In this document: in pieces, positions 25,863-36,469 of the stretch
Numbering within the stretch: the stretch's first letter is position 1
Layout of the letters: each line of letters starts with the position of its first letter
Origin: Pisaster brevispinus
Lineage: Eukaryota; Echinodermata; Asteroidea; Forcipulatida; Asteriidae
Length of the DNA: 64,000 nucleotides
Direction of reading: 5' to 3'
NCBI GenBank assembly: GCA_023634235.1
Contig: JAMKCF010000044.1
Location: forward strand, 620,001-684,000
The notes under the pieces: model-generated
What the model was told of the DNA's origin: nothing
The model's database searches: none
What the model saw: the letters and a program-made list of their open reading frames with translations, nothing else
Program-made: the position numbers and the translations under genes

Positions 25863-25871
25863 TATTAAAGG
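25863..25871 (+). repeat. Target-site duplication, left (LINE insertion)
   Basis: TATTAAAGG immediately precedes the truncated LINE and is repeated at 26675-26683. The uninterrupted sequence is present in the paralogous unit at 24176-24184. Confidence 0.9.
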
Positions 25872-26658
25872 ACGGGTGAGTGCTGTTGTAGAGACAGACT
25901 TCGACTTTGCAGATGACATCGCTCTGGTCTCGGATTCGGTGCAAAAGGCACAAGCCCTGCTCCACATGGTGGAAAGCGAATGCAACAAGATTGGCCTGCA
26001 GATCTATGTCAAGAAGACGGAAGTCATGTGCTTTAACATCGACACTGGGGATGTGAAAATCAACACCATGGATGGTACTACCCTTGCTGTGAGAGAAGAC
26101 TTCATATACCTGGGCTCTCACATCAGATCAACAGACAAGGACATCCGAGTAAGGACAGCACAGGCTTGGAAGGCATGCCAAAACCTCAAGAAGTTCTGGA
26201 GGTCTATGATGCCGGACAAACTCAAACAAGCTCTTTTCCGTGCATCCGTGGAGTCCATCCTGCTCTACGGCTCTGAGGCATGGACCCTTACTACAAAGCA
26301 AGAGGCTCAACTTGATGGCTGTTACACTCGCATGCTGAGGATGGCTCTAGACGTGTTTTGGAGAGACAAAGTCAGCAACGGTGTGCTCTATGGCAACCTG
26401 CCAAGGATCTCTACAACTATCAGGCTTAGGCATCTGCGATTGGCTGGACACTGCGTTCGACACCCAGATATAGCTGCAAGCCAACTCATTCTCTGGGAAC
26501 CCACACATGGAGTAGCTTCTCGAGGTGGGCAGACGCTAACCTACGTGGACCAGTTGCGTCGTGATACTGAGCTAACCTCTGCAGCTGAGATCAGGACAGC
26601 CATGGGAGATCGTGATGTGTGGCGTGCTTTTGTTGCAGTCCGACGAGAGTCGACTTGA
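25872..26658 (+). pseudogene. Reverse transcriptase C-terminal fragment (RTE-like LINE)
   Basis: The frame is open from the truncation point through about 260 codons to a TGA at 26656-26658. Near the start lies FADDIALVSDS, the catalytic FADD motif of the palm (about residue 12 of the open frame), followed by the GLQIYVKKTEVMCFN segment and DFIYLGSHI. The thumb/C-terminal part contains LLYGSEAWTLT, LDGCYTRMLRMAL, NLPRISTTIRLRHLRLAGHC and VDQLRRDT. Sequence through the catalytic motif onward is complete and has no internal stop, so the insertion is fairly young. The first GTG/ATG in frame is not a true start; endonuclease and finger domains are missing. The protein cannot be functional on its own. 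Confidence 0.92.
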
Positions 26659-26674
26659 TTGATTGATTGATTGA
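25872..26674 (+). mobile_element. 5'-truncated RTE-type LINE with (TTGA)n tail
   Basis: An 803-bp insertion bounded by a 9-bp (perhaps 10-bp) target-site duplication. It begins inside the reverse transcriptase gene and ends, directly after the stop codon, in four to five TTGA repeats. A very short 3' region with a tandem tetranucleotide tail and heavy 5' truncation are features of RTE-like elements mobilised by target-primed reverse transcription. The flanking host copy at 24176 shows the empty site. Confidence 0.9.
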
Positions 26675-26683
26675 TATTAAAGG
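26675..26683 (+). repeat. Target-site duplication, right (LINE insertion)
   Basis: Second copy of TATTAAAGG directly after the TTGA tail; host module sequence resumes with TTAGTTTAATGTAAGG. Confidence 0.9.
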
Positions 26684-28290
26684 TTAGTTTAATGTAAGGA
26701 CGCCATCGAGTCGTCATCATCCCAAGAATAACTGCGGTTTCATTTACACACTCAGGTCTAAACTGTAAGTACATGTAAAGTTTTAGGTCTCAACCCTTTT
26801 TTTGGTGGGATATGAGGTTTTTAAGTATGGAATAATCATCTTTCAGTTCCGACCAGAAGTAAAGGTCACAGAGAGTCACACTTTGGCGGTGTAAAATTTA
26901 AAAATACACTCCAGGGTCTTTCACATGGTCCAAAGATCTGGTATGTAGCAGTATGTTTTTTCAGATATGTTTTTTTGTAAAAATTAAACATTGATTTAAT
27001 GTTATGACGTCATTGATGATGTCATCATGCCGAAAACCTCTGTGGTTTCATTGACACAATAAGGTCTAAGTACATGATTAGAATAAAGTCAAAACCCTTT
27101 TTGGTTCACAAGATATGATTTTTTTCCTACACAATATATATACATATTAAACCTGAACGGGGATTAGCATCAATTCAATCCGATAGTTGAAAATTATACC
27201 ATGATTAGTAAATAAATCTTTTTTTAAAGTAAAAAACAAACAAAACAAAACACTAGACAAGTTCATTGATGAAACAAATCAACATTATTGTAGACGAAAA
27301 AAGGAATGCCTCCTCTTTTTAACGGTGATTTTGAAATAAAGTTTACCATTTTAATTACCGTGTCTGAAGGGCATACTCAGCGGGCCTAGAGCGCCTTTGG
27401 CAGGCATGGTCAGGTCGATCAACGTGACGTGGGTCTCGGTGCTTGATGAGAAACGAACCAATGTCGTTCTTTTTCAGTTGAAGTTTTTGTCACTTAGTAA
27501 AAGTCATACAAATCCCTAAAGCAGGTGGACATCTCAGTGAAACCTCCACTTTTATTCCTTGTTGTCCATTAAGCCATTAGACGGGCAAAACGGAACTAAA
27601 TTCACACTGAACTTTGAATGAGTTGAGTTTTTTTATGTGTGGGATATTGTATTGTTACAACGTAAAAGAATAAGCAACGCAATGATGAACATGTACATTT
27701 CCGTTGTGTGGGACTATACGCACAGGCTTCGTGGACTTTGTACCTTATAAATAATGGAGTGGAACAGTCAGCTAACAGCGATTTTCTCTATACACAAATT
27801 AAATGCGGTTAATACTAGCATTGGCTGTAACACCCATTTAGGACCAGAAGTTTAAATGATATCGGTACTATTTGTGTGCAAAAGTTTAAACAGATTAACA
27901 GACCTACAATCTGATATTAAAATTGTGATGATATAATAAGAATTTCTTGAGATATGAATTTTTGAAAGTTTTAACTTCCGGTTTGAACCGGAAATCAGGG
28001 TCAAATGAGGTCACATTGTGTGGGGCGTTTTTAGAGTTATGACAGGCCAATCAAATGATGTATAGATTGTGAAAATCCATTGTATAGTTTTGTAGTTATG
28101 ATTTATTTAAATATTAACCTTTGATTTAATGTAACTCGACACCTGATGACGTCATCATGACAAAATAAAAAACGGTTTCATCTACTAATGAATATCTAAC
28201 TATGTTTAAAGTTGCAAGTTTATGTGAGCTTAGGGTGAGTGTTTTGTTAGCGGACAATCGACGGCGAGAAGAAGCTGAAGAAGTAAACAA

Positions 28291-28452
28291 AAACAAAAAA
28301 ACATGAACAATAAGAAGAGGTCTTCAGACTTTTGTTCGAACACCTAAAAAAAACGAACAAAAAGAAGAGGTCTTCGGACTTTTGTCCGAACACCTAAACA
28401 AAAAGAACAAAAATAAGAGGTGTTCCGGGCGGACCGCCCGAACACCTAATGA
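28291..28452 (+). repeat. Three tandem hairpin ends with ACACCTAA terminus
   Basis: Three hairpins follow one another, each ending GAACACCTAA and separated by A-rich GAACAAAAA-type spacers. The second has the stem TTCGGAC/GTCCGAA; the third is an AGGTGTTC...GAACACCT stem around GGGCGG/CCGCCC. The same terminus closes the related repeat at 48620-48650. A hairpin a few bases before CTAA followed by T resembles a Helitron 3' end, but this is only a resemblance. Confidence 0.6.
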
Positions 28453-28534
28453 ATAATTCTAATTAGCGTTTTATCTACAGGCATTTCAAAGCACTTTTCC
28501 AAGAGCTGAGTTTTCAAAGTTTTTATTTTATGAG

Positions 28535-28660
28535 ACCAATTTATGTAGCTCCTTGTAAGGGTTTACAAGGTGCTACGGTGCACTGCCAAAAATACCAGGG
28601 CTAACTCCCTATTTTACCGATAAGTGTATCTGGGTTGCTTAAAACTCTTCGTGGCATCGT
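28535..28660 (-). mobile_element. Remnant of a SINE body
   Basis: On the plus strand, TTTACAAGGTGCTACGGTGCA, then CCAGGG, then CCGATAAGTGTATCTGGGTT matches the body of the minus-strand SINE at 58506-58920 in the same order. The tRNA-like head is lost. Confidence 0.6.
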
Positions 28661-29036
28661 CAAAAAAAAATCACACCATTTCGCCATGCCTTACTTGTTG
28701 AGTAACAGTTTGATTTTAGCGTGTAATGCATTTCTGTTAAGAACCAAACCACTTTTAAATCACCCAATCACTTTTAAGTCAGCCACAGCATTAGATATGA
28801 ACCCTTTTGACTAAATAAAATCAATTCAAGCAAAATTGCATTTTGAGATGAGCCCACACGTCTCTTTCTGCTCAATCAACCAATTTTTTTACTAACGCCC
28901 TTTGTTAACACAACTTTGCAATGCTGAGTAATTGCTGTACAATTCCTATGGGAATTCCTGTGGTGTAACAACTTAACATTTCGATCAATATGCTCTGATG
29001 GTCTTCATGAGGAAGGTGCAAGATCATCTGACTTAC

Positions 29037-29175
29037 CAACAGCAGTGTACCCATTTGGAAAGCTCTTGTCTGACTCGATAATCTTCTTGTCTAAAACTCC
29101 TTGGTGATCTTGATCTCTGGGAATTGATGTGGTGCGCCATCAATAAAGAGGAGACCTTTGGTTTCAGATAGCATT
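29037..29175 (-). pseudogene. Orphan exon candidate with one frameshift
   Basis: On the minus strand an acceptor (TTAAATATTACAG) precedes, and a donor (GTTG|GTAAGT) follows, a 139-bp segment. The first part reads MLSETKGLLFIDGAPHQFPE in one frame; after a one-base shift near KITKE the second part reads LDKKIIESDKSFPNGYTAV up to the donor. Good splice signals on both sides and protein-like composition suggest a real exon, either of a decayed host gene or with a sequencing or allelic indel. I do not recognise the protein and found no neighbouring exon. Confidence 0.3.
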
Positions 29176-29199
29176 CTGTAATATTTAATCAAGATTATT

Positions 29200-29984
29200 A
29201 TTAGATATTTCTTGTAATGAAAGCAAGGGTGCCTCATTAGTGATCTCAATCACTGTAGTTGTACAGAGTACAACTGTGAATTAAAAGAGAGAGTTGACTG
29301 CTTGTTGTTTACATCGTAGAGTAGAATAGAAAAGAATGAATCTTTGGAATGAAGCTACACTATTTATAAGAATTGTTAACACAGTTCACTTGGTAATTTG
29401 AAACAACGAGTCAGTCAATATTTAACATAAAAACATAAGAAGGAGTACAAGTTTCTTGGAAGTTTCTTGGAAGAAACTGTCCTTCAAGTAACCATGAAGT
29501 AAACGTAACACACCTGTTGTATGTAGGTGGTTAACTTGGAAACAAGGAACTGTGTGGGTGATCAAGTGACCATGAGGTAGTGACTGTGTGGTGATTAAGT
29601 GGTCATGAAACATTAACATGGAAACAATAGCAGAAGTAATTCTCTAGGTGAAAGTGCAAGTAGGGAGAATACAAATTGTTGATAAAACTTTATAAGATGA
29701 TAATTCATGATGAGTATAAAGAAAAATCGAAAACATGTAATATAACAAAACCTTAAACAATTCTGTGTCCATAACTATACATTATTTGGAAACGCTACAA
29801 ATGCAAACAGAATCTAGACCTATAGTTTTAATATGCCAGAAATCCCCCCCCCCTTAGAAAAAATGGTTTATCTCCTTGTGCCCCATAAAATGTTACCCCG
29901 TTTCGGCAAGGTCCCCAGAGCGTTCTACTTTCCCAAGGTACAGCCCTCCCCGAGGCAAAGATCAAGAGGGAAAACAAAACTAAC
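29200..29984. other. Intergenic, no gene recognised
   Basis: Short local repetition (AAGTTTCTTGGAAG twice near 29450; GTGATTAAGTGGTCATGA-type phrases near 29560-29610) and a C-run near 29845. No gene or element boundary is supported. Confidence 0.45.
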
Positions 29985-30912
29985 TGACAGTTCTGAACAG
30001 GCTGGGAGTTCTGAACACAAGGAATATGTGAAGAAAGTTTCACCTTCCTGCATCAGGTATAAATATTAGCCCAGGTATTCCTTGTGTCTGTACCTCCCGG
30101 CCTGCTGGGTTTAGAATTGTTAATTTTGACCTTGGATGACGTTAGTTGGAAAATTTAAATGGAAATTTACATCTCAGTTGTAACTTTTTGTACAGACACC
30201 ATATTTGAATACTTGCACACACGCCCCCATACCAAGTTCATCACACTCATTCTAGTCTGGTGCAAGATTCTTCTCGGTTCGATTGTCATAATTTTCCTCA
30301 CAAGAGAACAAAATTTTGACTAATGTTCTCTTACAATTTTACCTGATTTAAAAAGCTGAAATTTCGTTCATATATTCTTTATGTCCATAACTACACTTCT
30401 GAGGTGTCCAAAAATAACAAATATGGATGACACTATTATAGAAAATGAATTGCAGGTCCACGCTAACGTTTTAAACATCAGATACTGATTGACCATTTAG
30501 CACCTGTGCGTATGTGTAAAATGCTTAGCAACTTCATCAACTTCGAGTCAATGCGCCCTAAAGCACGAGTGAATGTAGTCTTGGTGTAAGACTTCATTTT
30601 GATCTGTCACAATTTAGATAGGTCTGTTATTTGCAGGCGGTTTGTGGATGATTACAACCTCTCGCAGGGAAACTATGACAAATAAAAACAAGAAGAATCT
30701 TTTACCAGACTAGAACAAGTGTGACAAACTTGCTCTTGGTGTGCTAGTGTGCAAGTATTCATAAACGGAGTCAGAACAGAAAGTAACAACAAGGTGTCAA
30801 TTTCCATTTTATTTTCCAAGGTTAAAATTAACAATTCTGAGCTCAGCAGGCTGGAAATTCCGGACCAAGGAAAATTTGAACGAAGTTCAGCTTCCTTCAT
30901 CAGGTATACACA
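29985..30912. mobile_element. Penelope-like terminal repeats in inverted arrangement (tentative)
   Basis: Segment A (about 30070-30310, plus) and segment B (about 30670-30912, minus) share TTAGAATTGTTAATTTT-type sequence, GAATACTTGCACAC, then CTAGTCTGG and AAGATTCTTCT in the same order. Segment B on the minus strand starts CCTGATGAAGGAAGCTG and AACTTCGTTCAAA, resembling the hammerhead-bearing ends of Penelope-like elements. A partial minus copy of that head (29985-30062) abuts segment A, so it forms an imperfect hairpin (GGCTGGGAG... with ...CTCCCGGCC). No reverse transcriptase or GIY-YIG frame is visible. Family assignment rests on remembered Penelope ends. Confidence 0.45.
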
Positions 30913-31004
30913 AGAAAAATGTTTGTTAACAATTTGTTCTCAATGGTACGGGTCCTTTATACCCTGGACTCAGTCACGTTGTATGCAACGGAGGAGTCCA
31001 ACCT

Positions 31005-31013
31005 GGGCTAACA
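31005..31013 (+). repeat. 9-bp target-site duplication, left (Mutator-like element)
   Basis: GGGCTAACA lies immediately before the left terminal inverted repeat and is repeated exactly at 32618-32626. Confidence 0.93.
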
Positions 31014-32617
31014 TAGCCCCACTTGTGTGGCCAAGGGACAGGAAACCTGAATCCTTGGCCACACGTCGTCACCCATATTTTCGTCAGCCCACCGATTAAA
31101 AAATAGAGGCGCATTCCCTAAGAGCGGGTCGGCGGTTTAAACCACCTCAATGTGTTCACCTACCTCTTAGCTTGACCTGGGTGTTTTGGGTGAGTACATA
31201 AATAACAATTTCAAAAGATATTTCAATTCAACATTTTCAACTCTACCTGAATTAGATTTTCGCGACATGTACTGAGCGCGGCCATTTTGGATTGATTCTA
31301 ATCGTGCCAATCAATTCATGACATCACCGGCCGGCCGGGCTGTGGGCGGAGCGGATACATAAAGCAACCATTGCAATGTGCGCATCTTCGCTCCGCCCAC
31401 AACCCGGCCGGCCGGTGATGTCATGAATTGATTGGCACGATTAGAATCAATCCAAAATGGCCGCGCTCAGTACATGTCGCGAAAATCTAATTCGGATAGA
31501 GTTGAAAATTTTGAATTGAAATATCTTTTGAAATTGCTAATTATGTAGCTTTGTTAGAGGTAGCGCGATATTGACATTTCCTATTCTGGCCGCACACAAA
31601 AAAGAGGTTTTTCAAATTATTGTTGCTTCAAACTAACATGCTGTCTGAGCTTCAAATCACTCATGTAGGTCAATAAAACTCTCTTCTTTCATAATCTTTT
31701 TGAAAAAAGGCAAAACTTTACCTCACTTTTTCACACATCAAAAAAATTAAGAGATGGTACCCGACGCGACGACCGCGAGCGCAGCCATTTTTGAACTTTT
31801 TTGAGAGATAAATTGGCTCTGACCGTTTTCAATTATACCGCCCTCTCTTGACTTCTAATCGAAAAATACTGCCATCTATTGATAGAGAGAGGATTGGAAA
31901 GTCTACGATGCTTTTTTCCCCGTCTCAATCGGTGAATAAAAAAGGTTTTTACGTATTTTTTTACCGTTTTTGGCCAAATTTTGACTTAATTTCATATTTT
32001 AAAGGAATTTATACATGCAGCGACGGCGGGGTATGCTGTCAAACCTATATCAGTAAAATCCTTGTCCATTTTTGAGTAAGTAAAGTTGGGTTTTGTTCCT
32101 GCGCGAGGTCGCGCATTTTTTTTATGGAGGTTTTAATTCAATCACGGTACTCGGTAAAATCTCACTTTTTAACCTTTGAGTGCACGTTAGAGATAGGGCT
32201 GAAATGCCTTAGCAGTCCGGGGGGTCTTAATTTAACAATCTCTGTTTACCTCAGTTGGCGACCAGAAGAGTACCTCGTGTATGGTGTCTTTAGAAAGGCA
32301 TAACTCATTAACAAAAGCACCTATGACAGTGGCGTTTGCACCATTGAATTTCTCCTGAACAGACCTTTAATTTGATGTATAATTTTAATATATTTGAAAA
32401 AAGGAAATTTTTACTATAATAAAGCTAATTTATGTACTCACCCAAAACACCCAGGTCAAGCTAAGAGGTAGGTGAACACATTGAGGTGGTTTAAACCGCC
32501 GACCCGCTCTTAGGGAATGCGCCTCTATTTTTTAATCGGTGGGCTGACGAAAATATGGGTGACGACGTGTGGCCAAGGATTCAGGTTTCCTGTCCCTTGG
32601 CCACACAAGTGGGGCTA
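31014..32617. mobile_element. Mutator-like (MULE) non-autonomous element, 190-bp TIRs
   Basis: A 1604-bp element whose ends (31014-31203 and 32428-32617) are inverted repeats of 190 bases that I read as identical throughout. The termini begin TAGCCCCACTTGTGTGG. A perfect 9-bp target-site duplication flanks it. Long TIRs plus a 9-bp duplication are the signature of the Mutator superfamily. The interior has a second, 148-bp inverted repeat beginning two bases after the left TIR, then about 890 bp of AT-rich sequence without a transposase frame. It is therefore a non-autonomous or foldback derivative. Absence of TIR divergence implies recent insertion or gene conversion between the arms. Confidence 0.93.
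31206..31536. repeat. Internal 148-bp hairpin of the Mutator-like element
   Basis: Arms 31206-31353 and 31389-31536 are inverted repeats with about four mismatches in 148, separated by a 35-base loop. The inner part of each arm is GC-rich (GGCCGGCCGG, GGGCGGAGCG) and the outer part AT-rich. The outer edge continues weakly into the left TIR, so the hairpin may descend from an ancestral longer TIR. Confidence 0.92.
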
Positions 32618-32626
32618 GGGCTAACA
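32618..32626 (+). repeat. 9-bp target-site duplication, right (Mutator-like element)
   Basis: GGGCTAACA follows the right TIR directly and equals 31005-31013. Confidence 0.93.
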
Positions 32627-33689
32627 CATAAGTTCAGTGACGTGATTGAGCATGAATGTTCTAACTACATATGCGAGTGATAGTTTTTACGGAAATAAAC
32701 AATTCATATTCATAGTACAACACAAAAATAAACCTATAACGGTACATTAGCAACAATACTACCTTGCAGCTGCATATTTAAATCGTATTAACTTTGCTTT
32801 TAACGGGATAATTTTCGCTTACCTGACAACTTACTCTCGAACCGTTCATAACACGTCTTTTTGATATTTCCAACATGTGTGTTGTTATTTGTTTTCATTT
32901 CTTATCAACAACAGAGGGCGCTGTGTACAACTCGATTATTTTCAATGGGCAATGGTGATGCCACTGCAACAACAATTTTTGTTGCCGCAAACTGAATGAT
33001 CATTGATACCTCACCATACGATGACACAAAATCCAACCACAGCATAAAATCACTAACTTTTTTAAATAAACATTTCACGATAGGCCTAACCTTACAATCG
33101 GTTGAACCGTGTGATTTAAATTCGAAAAGGACATTTAATTAATTAAAATAGGCCCTATTTCTAAAGATAACCTAATATTAATACCTTGGAGGGTTTACGC
33201 ACTCTGATTGGTCGAAGACCGGTCACGTGGAAGTGAATTAACAGGTGGTTTAAAGACCGGCTCTAGCGGAAAATGGCCCCTTAAGCAATTATTTTGTTAT
33301 ACGGTTTGGTTTTGTGTTTTTTTTTGCCATAGAGTTATATATAAGTTCCTATATATAACTCTATGGTTTTTGCCAAGGACGGAGTAACCGTGTGCACGCA
33401 CATACCACGTGTAGGTGTACTCGCAGAAGTTTTTTAATAGACCCCATGCATAACGCGAAACGCTGCATGTATGCTGAGGTCACGTGGACGTTTTTACGGA
33501 CAAAGAACAACTATCATCAAATGATCATATGCAAGGGTCTATTTCAGGTAGCTGGAACGCTCACTAACGAAATGCCACTTATGCATCTTCGTTCCCAGGA
33601 GTGATCGATCTCGCCGCGCCATTTTTTTCGATACATTGATTTGTAACAATGATTTTCAAACTTTATTTACTTTCTCCCCCTTTTGTTCT
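32627..33689. other. Intergenic with one short hairpin
   Basis: No gene recognised. An AGAGGGCGCT motif lies near 32922 and a short perfect hairpin at 33327-33366 (separate entry). The 70-codon frame at 33392-33604 has no recognisable motif. Confidence 0.45.
33327..33366. repeat. 40-bp near-palindrome
   Basis: CCATAGAGTTATATATA and its complement face each other around a six-base loop. It may be the relic of an excised or very short foldback element. Confidence 0.85.
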
Positions 33690-36469
33690 ACTCGTTTGTT
33701 ATACCTTGGCCTGCCAAAGGGCCTTTTTCGGTACTGGCAGTACTTTAGGTAGCTATTGCAAGCATTGACTAGCTGGAAGAGAGATTTTTGCAACTGGCAA
33801 TCAGACCATTGTTAAAATACAATACTTTGTCACTGGACTTTGTTCACAATGAATCAGAGCATACTACACAACAACGTAACCCAAATGTTTACTGTTGCTG
33901 TACGAGTTTGGAATTCTATAGAATGAGCAGTGTATAACCATGACAACTGAAACCACCCATTCTAGTATTATATAATTAACAGTGCATAGAACTGTATATG
34001 TAAGGTATACATTTATTGTGCCATTCCGATGGTTTAGGATTGAAAGTGTCCCAGACACTTTTCCTTCCAAACTCGGTTTCGAAACTTATATTTTATGACA
34101 AAGTTTTTCAAACCGTATTCACTTTCTTCCCCTTTGTTTTAGTTTGAGTGACGTATAAATGGATTGTGTTCTTTTAATGGGGCGGAGGGGGGGGGGGTCA
34201 TTTGAACTCTGGAAAACACCCTAGCTTGCCAGGGGACATTTTCTGAACAGCATTTCATGGGAAACTAAAGCTAGAAGCAACGGGTAGGGATATTTTTTTT
34301 CTCTCCAGCTCTGATGTATTTAACACTACAATTGGCAAGCAGACCACTGTCGAAGAATGCTACGATTCTGAACTCTATACACTGTGTACTGTATAACCAT
34401 GAAAACTGAAACCATCCATTGTAGCGTTACATAATTTTCATTGTATATAACTGTAGATGAAGGGTAACCATTCATTGTGGCATTCCGATGGCTTGGGAAG
34501 GACCAGTGAAATTCTAAGTTTCAACCTTATGCGTCCACGAATGTTGGTTACGGTCCCTAAGTGAACACCATCCCTTCCAATAAACGAAAGTGTCAGTTAT
34601 AACAAAAAAGCCACGCAATATTCCTTCCATATAGGTTTTTGCATGTACAATTCATGGAAGGAAAAAAAAAGAGCACCCCCCAAAAAGAACTAAATGCTTC
34701 TATAAATGCTTTAATATTTGATAATATTATTTTTAGTGAAATTTAATAAGAGGGCACGCTCACACGTGTTCAAAGCAATTTTTTATGCATTTCAATTTTA
34801 AAGATTTTACGAACATTGATTTTTCATCCATCTTTTCGTTTATTGTAACCACTGGCAGTACTTTAGGTATAGCTATTGGAAGCAATGACTAGCTGGAAGA
34901 GAAAGTTTTAATCTTATGCGTTCACGGATGTTGGTTACGGTCCCTATGTGGACACCATCCCTACCAGTAAATAAAGGTGTCAGTCACTGAACAAAAACGG
35001 CCAGACAATAATTATTTTTTCCATATAGGTTTGAATGTACTTTTTTCACGGAAGAAAAAAAAAAAGCCACAAATATATAAAATTGAATTTCAAGCTTTCA
35101 ATAATTGTTTAAATATTTTAGAATATTATTTTTAGTGAAAATTTTATAATAGGGCACCCTTACCTATACAAAAGAATGTTTATCTATGCAATTCGTTTTT
35201 TTAAATGTTACGGAAATTTATTTTAATTTTTCGTTTCGTTCGTTTTCCCAAGCCTGCCAAAGTGCCTTGTTGGTACTGTCGGTACATTCGGTAGCTATTG
35301 GAAGCAATGTTAAGCTCGAAGAGAAATTTGTTCCACTGGCCAGAAGACCATTATACAATGCTTTATCGCTGGAGTTTGTTCACAATGAATAAAAGTATAC
35401 CACCCAATAGATTAAGCACAACATAACCATGACAACTGAAACCACCCATTCTAGTATTATATAACTCTCAGTGCATACAACTGTATAGATGTAACACTTC
35501 TTCTCATTATGCAGGTGTTTTGCCCAAGCGAAACCAACTTGTAAATCAAATAATCATGTACATCTATGTTGCGATTAATGTTGTTTGCCTGTGTTATTTA
35601 ATTAGTGTAAGGTAAATATAGAAAAGAAATACATTTTCCGACGTAGGAACGTAGGAGGAACGTAAGGTAAACATTCAATGTGAGATTCCGATGGCTTGGG
35701 AAGGACCAGTGAATTGACAAGTTTTAGCAACCTTTAATCCAACGCGTGCACAAATGTTTGAAACACCGTCCCTTACAGCGCAATCAAAGTGTCCGAGGCA
35801 CTTTTCCTTCCAACCTCGGTTTAGATACATTGATTTATAACAAAGATTGCTAAGTTTTAGCAACCTTTAAACCAATGCGTGCACAATGTTTGTAACATTC
35901 CCACATCAAACGAAAGTTTTAGTGACTGAACAAAAAACAAAAAAACAAAGTAGCAGGTTTGGATGCAATTATTTTTTGGAAAAAAAACATGAGAAAATAA
36001 TCAACATATGCTGGCAAGAATTGGTTGAAAATATTTCCTTTTTTAAAGGAAATTTTAATAAGAGGGCACGCTTGCGTGTACAATTCAATACAAGTAATTT
36101 TAAAAGATTGTATCAAGGAACATTATTTTCTTCCTTGTTTTCTGCTGTTCTACCCAAGCCTGCAAAAGCGCCTTTCCGAGGCAGTCCAGATCATGGGCTA
36201 CCCTTTAGGTTTACTTATTGTTGTACGATTTCGGAATTCTAAAGATTGAGTACAACATAACCAAGACAACTGAAACCACCCATTGTAGTATTATATAATT
36301 CTCCTGCATAGACTTGTAAATGTAAGGTAACCATTCATTGTGGGTCCGATGCCTAGGAGAGGACCGGTGAAATGCTAAGTTTCAGCAGTCTTTGATATGA
36401 GCCTATACATTAACGTTATGGTCCCGAAGTCACAGACTTAAGCGCTAACAAAAAGGTGATTATCACAGA
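33690..36469 (+). repeat. Diverged tandem duplication, about four to five units of ~0.5-0.7 kb
   Basis: Landmarks recur in order. GGTAGCTATTG(C/G)AAGCA appears near 33750, 34877 and 35290. TGAAACCACCCATT(C/G)TAG appears near 33948, 34407, 35437 and 36270. ATTCCGATGG(C/T)TT appears near 34023, 34483 and 35685. The phrase AATAAGAGGGCACGCT is near 34745 and 36058, with an AATAGGGCACCCT variant near 35148. A dispersed fragment of the same unit sits at 46510-46640. The units differ by many substitutions and indels, so this is an older duplication than the one that follows. Confidence 0.75.

Larger units (their letters stand above)
22831..28290 (+). repeat. Three-copy tandem segmental duplication of modular repeats
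   Basis: Units start near 22831, 24622 and 27566 with TTCCATTAAGC(C)AT and share ordered landmarks: TTTGAATGAGTT, GGACTATACGCA, TTGAACCGGAA, GATGACGTCATCATG, GCGAGAAGAAG. Units one and two also share AAAACAAGGTGTTCGG and GACATTGAGATTCATAAG. Unit one is about 1.8 kb. Unit two is about 2.9 kb including an 0.8-kb LINE insertion. Unit three is cut at about 28290. Within each unit a module with a CCGGAAGT palindrome followed by a TGACGTCA-type palindrome recurs two or more times. There is no protein frame of note; the frames of 60-118 codons are shared by the copies because the DNA is duplicated. Confidence 0.85.
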
